64,000 bases of DNA, taken from contig NZ_JAUCGR010000002.1 of NCBI RefSeq assembly GCF_030362815.1, positions 682,001-746,000 of the forward strand. The letters are read 5' to 3'. Under the pieces are notes generated by a model. That model worked only from the letters and a program-made list of their open reading frames with translations. It searched no databases and had not been told where the DNA came from. Made by a program: the position numbers and the translations under genes. This DNA comes from Cellulomonas edaphi. GTDB lineage: Bacteria; Actinomycetota; Actinomycetes; Actinomycetales; Cellulomonadaceae. How positions within the stretch are numbered: the stretch's first letter is position 1; each line of letters starts with the position of its first letter. Below are positions 61,767-64,000 of this stretch, one piece after another.

Positions 61767-62627
61767 ATGACGCAGCAGGACAACGTGACGACGCCCGATC
61801 TGGGGGCGTCGACGATCGACCCGGTCGGGACGGGCACGAGCACTCCGCTCGGCGGTTCCACGACCTCGGGCACGGGGCAGACCGGCAGCGGGAGCCCGTC
61901 GGAGGGCAGCACCAAGGACCAGGCGAAGAACGAGGCGGCCGCCGTGGGCGGTACCGCTGCGGAGGCGGGGAAGAACGTGCTGGGCACCGCGCGCTCGGAG
62001 CTCGCGGGCGTCGCCGAGGAGGCCGGCTCGCAGCTGAGCGACCTGTGGTCCCAGGCGCGCACCGAGCTCACGGACCTCGCGAGCGGTCAGCAGAGCCGGC
62101 TCGCCGAGTCGCTGCAGGCCTTCGGGTCCGACCTGTCCGACATGGCGTCGGCCTCGGAGCAGCAGGGCGCAGCGGCGGGGGTCGTCCGAGCCCTGGCCGA
62201 GCGGACCCAGGGAGCCGGTTCCTGGCTCGCTGACCGCGACGGCGGCCAGGCGATCGACGAGCTCCGATCGTTCGCGCGGCGACGCCCGGGCACCTTCCTG
62301 CTCGTGGCGGCGGGCGCGGGCATCCTCGTCGGCCGCCTCACCCGCGGCCTGCGTGACGCACCGCCGCAGACGGGCGGCACCGCGCGGACGTCCAGCGGCT
62401 CGAGCACCGCGACGGCCGGCCTCGGAACCTCCGCGTACGAGACCGAGGGCGTCGCAGGCACGCGCTGGACGCCGACCACGGCCACCACCGGCAGCACCGG
62501 CACGAGCACGGGGACGAGCTCCGGCCTCGGCACCAGCGCGAGCGGTGCGACGGTCGGCACCGCGTCCGGGCTCGACGAGGCGGACGCCTGGTCGGCCTCG
62601 GGCGGCGACGAGCGGATCGCGCCATGA
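61767..62627 (+). CDS. Ser/Thr/Gly-rich protein with one membrane helix, unrecognised
   Basis: A 286-residue protein that I do not assign to a named family. Residues 1-60 and 205-286 are low-complexity Ser/Thr/Gly. Residues of about 60-170 form predicted amphipathic helices (NVLGTARSELAGVAEEAGSQLSDLWSQARTELTDLASGQQSRLAESLQAFGSDLSDMA). One transmembrane helix lies near 180-198 (GTFLLVAAGAGILVGRLTRGL), a pattern also seen in ElaB/YqjD-like and DUF3618 proteins. ATG at 61767 with AGGGG upstream. It overlaps the next gene by 4 nt. Probably an envelope or stress protein (inference). Confidence 0.75.
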   Translation: MTQQDNVTTPDLGASTIDPVGTGTSTPLGGSTTSGTGQTGSGSPSEGSTKDQAKNEAAAVGGTAAEAGKNVLGTARSELAGVAEEAGSQLSDLWSQARTELTDLASGQQSRLAESLQAFGSDLSDMASASEQQGAAAGVVRALAERTQGAGSWLADRDGGQAIDELRSFARRRPGTFLLVAAGAGILVGRLTRGLRDAPPQTGGTARTSSGSSTATAGLGTSAYETEGVAGTRWTPTTATTGSTGTSTGTSSGLGTSASGATVGTASGLDEADAWSASGGDERIAP

Positions 62628-63040
62628 GCGCGGGCTACGAGGAGGGGCGCACCGCCGACTCCGCGTCGGTCGGTCAGCTCTTGGGCGAGGTGACCCGCGA
62701 CCTGTCCACGCTGATGCGCCAGGAGGTGGCGCTCGCCAAGGCGGAGCTGCAGGAGTCCGTCAAGCAGGGCCAGAAGGGCGTCGGGATGTTCGCCGGCGCG
62801 GGCATCGCCGGTCACATGGTGCTGCTGTTCCTGTCGATCGCGCTGTGGTGGGCACTCGGGAACGTCACCGGCTGGTCCTGGTCGGCCGTCATCGTGGCGG
62901 TCGTCTGGGGCGTGATCGCCGCCGTCCTGGCGCTGCGCGGCCGCGCCGAGATGCGCCGCGTCCGCGGCCTGCCCGACACGGCCGACTCCGTGAAGAAGAT
63001 CCCCAACGCACTGCAAGGCAACGAGGAGAAGAACCGATGA
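62624..63040 (+). CDS. YqjE/phage-holin-like (DUF1469, Phage_holin_3_6) membrane protein
   Basis: A 138-residue protein. SVGQLLGEVTRDLSTLMRQEVALAKAELQESVKQGQKGVGMFAGAGIAGHMVLLFLSIALWWALGN is the family signature: an amphipathic helix (RQEVxLAKAEL) and then two membrane helices (the second around SAVIVAVVWGVIAAVLAL). Despite the holin name, chromosomal members are not lytic and accompany DUF3618 proteins. Overlaps both neighbours by ATGA. Confidence 0.9.
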   Translation: MSAGYEEGRTADSASVGQLLGEVTRDLSTLMRQEVALAKAELQESVKQGQKGVGMFAGAGIAGHMVLLFLSIALWWALGNVTGWSWSAVIVAVVWGVIAAVLALRGRAEMRRVRGLPDTADSVKKIPNALQGNEEKNR

Positions 63041-63621
63041 GCACAGACCCGGACCAGATCCGCTCCGACATCGAGTCCACGCGTGCCGAGCTCAGCGCCG
63101 ACGTCGACGCCCTCACGGACAAGGTCAACCCCACGCACGTGGCGCAGCGTCAGGCCGAACGCCTCCGCTCGACCGCCACGCGCGCGAAGGACCGCGTGAT
63201 GGGCGCCGTCTCGGACGCCGGCAGCTCCGTGGGCTCCGCAGCGGGATCCGTGGGCGAGAGCGCCGGATCCCTCCCGCAGACGGTCAAGTCACGCGCGGAG
63301 GGCAGCCCGCTCGCCGCCGGACTGATCGCGTTCGGCGCGGGCCTCCTGGTTGCCGCTCTGCTCCCGAGCACCCGGCCGGAGCAGCAGGCCGCCCAGGCCG
63401 TGAAGGAGCAGTCCGCACCGATGGTCGACGAGGTCAAGGGCGCGGCCCAGGAGGCCGCCCACAACCTCGCCGAGCCCGCGAAGGACGCCGCGAGCGCCGT
63501 CCAGGAGCGCACGACCCAGGCGGTCTCGGCCGTGAAGGACGAGGGTCAGTCGGGCGTCGAGGACGTGCGGTCGCGGGCCGCCGAAGCCAAGGACACCGTG
63601 CAGGAGAGCGCACAGTCCTGA
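63037..63621 (+). CDS. DUF3618 domain protein
   Basis: A 194-residue protein. The first 45 residues, DPDQIRSDIESTRAELSADVDALTDKVNPTHVAQRQ, are the DUF3618 motif. An Ala/Ser-rich linker and one membrane helix (SPLAAGLIAFGAGLLVAALLP) are followed by a long Lys/Glu/Ala helix region resembling LEA-like coiled coils. It forms the last part of a three-gene operon with the YqjE-like protein. The function is unknown; the group is associated with membrane organisation under stress. Confidence 0.9.
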   Translation: MSTDPDQIRSDIESTRAELSADVDALTDKVNPTHVAQRQAERLRSTATRAKDRVMGAVSDAGSSVGSAAGSVGESAGSLPQTVKSRAEGSPLAAGLIAFGAGLLVAALLPSTRPEQQAAQAVKEQSAPMVDEVKGAAQEAAHNLAEPAKDAASAVQERTTQAVSAVKDEGQSGVEDVRSRAAEAKDTVQESAQS

Positions 63622-63627
63622 GGCCGT

Positions 63628-63674
63628 CCGGCGGGTGCTGGCGGACGATCCGGCAGTCCCCCGGCACCCGCCGG
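63628..63674 (+). terminator. Terminator of the DUF3618 operon
   Basis: CCGGCGGGTGC (63628-63638) pairs perfectly with GCACCCGCCGG (63664-63674) around a 25-nt loop, 7 bp after the stop codon. Confidence 0.65.
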
Positions 63675-63754
63675 CCGTTGTGCTCCGCACCGTGGGCGCA
63701 GCTCGGCGAGGGCGCGCTCGTCCGCCTGCAGCCGGGGAAGCAGCACCTCCAGCC

Positions 63755-64000
63755 TCATGACCGTTCACCGGCGAGCACCACGTCGTCCGACTCGGCGTCC
63801 GGACCCCCGGTCGTCACAGGACCTCCACCGTCCAGCGGCGCGGACGCCGCGGTGGTCGGTGCCCGCGAGACGCCACCCTCGTCCCCGGCGACGGCCGTGA
63901 CCTGCGCGGCGGCGGTCTTGAACAGCGGCTGCTTGGACACCGGGTCCCATGCGGTCGGGGTCAGCTCGTTGGCTGCCCGAGCACGCGCCGGGTCGTCGGC
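63755..64000 (-). CDS. Molybdopterin oxidoreductase, C-terminal end only
   Basis: The window ends inside this gene; 81 codons and the stop are visible. ANELTPTAWDPVSKQPLFKTAAAQV is the usual C-terminal segment of molybdopterin oxidoreductases of the nitrate reductase/formate dehydrogenase class (NxLT..xxDPxSKxPxFK, end of the dinucleotide-binding domain). A non-conserved tail of about 45 residues follows. Which enzyme it is (assimilatory nitrate reductase, formate dehydrogenase-like or other) cannot be told from this piece. Confidence 0.72.
   Translation of the reverse strand, partial: ADDPARARAANELTPTAWDPVSKQPLFKTAAAQVTAVAGDEGGVSRAPTTAASAPLDGGGPVTTGGPDAESDDVVLAGERS

Noticed and set aside
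62624-63040. Phage holin indicating a prophage remnant
   Set aside because: The YqjE/DUF1469 family is named for similarity only. Its operon partner DUF3618 and the lack of other phage genes argue for a cellular role.

Overview
The window is chromosomal DNA of a very GC-rich actinobacterium. Codon third positions are almost all G or C, and GTG starts are common. Several promoters put a TAnnnT -10 hexamer only 6-8 nt before the start codon, the usual leaderless layout of Actinobacteria. The conserved order rpsT / holA-comEC-comEA-degV-leuS fits that phylum. A GH9 cellulase-family protein, a GH92 enzyme of about 2,300 residues and a xylose-type ABC transporter suggest a plant-polymer degrader, most likely Cellulomonas or a close relative (Cellulomonadaceae); this genus call is inference. 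I saw no rRNA or tRNA gene, CRISPR array, transposase or phage module.

Layout. 0-2.4 kb: alpha-E and ATP-grasp pair (minus) and an orphan PemK/MazF-fold protein. 2.5-4.3 kb: rpsT and two tandem degenerate EAL proteins. 4.4-14.2 kb: a long minus-strand series holA, comEC, comEA, degV, leuS, an MFS exporter and a DtxR/MntR-type regulator. 14.2-21.6 kb: cell-envelope and mixed genes, including a lectin-repeat/VanY fusion, a membrane metallophosphoesterase, an SRPBCC protein, an F420-type LLM oxidoreductase, a CWB2-like lipoprotein and a CYTH protein. 21.7-28.4 kb: a MacB/FtsX-type ABC exporter, a DEAD-box helicase and a GH9 enzyme. 28.5-38.2 kb: a molybdopterin oxidoreductase with a flavin reductase, ppc, several small dehydrogenases and hydrolases, and a PHO-box-preceded alkaline phosphatase.

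38.3-43.2 kb is a complete xylose-type operon read on the minus strand: binding protein, ATPase, permease, ROK repressor. An inverted repeat lies on its -10 box, a second one lies upstream, and two strong hairpins separate the binding-protein gene from the ATPase gene. 43.3-50.2 kb is one leaderless gene for a secreted multidomain GH92 protein. Its general-acid position is Gln, the signature I associate with mannose-1-phospho-6-mannose uncapping enzymes.

50.3-63.6 kb looks like a stress and envelope region. It holds an Hsp20 gene with an upstream CIRCE element, a DUF2231 membrane protein, a Zn-alcohol dehydrogenase with an SRPBCC protein, a GT2 glycosyltransferase and a DUF4142 protein. It continues with a PAS-ANTAR-STAS regulator directly before a PAS-PP2C-HATPase-STAS protein (a whole partner-switching module in one chain), a C-terminally truncated carbamoyltransferase, a UDP-xylose-synthase-like epimerase, and a three-gene overlapping operon (a Ser/Thr/Gly-rich single-pass protein, a YqjE/holin-like protein and a DUF3618 protein). 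The window ends inside the C-terminus of a molybdopterin oxidoreductase on the minus strand. The most promising objects for new biology are the ANTAR-STAS/RsbU-W-V pair and the Gln-type GH92.
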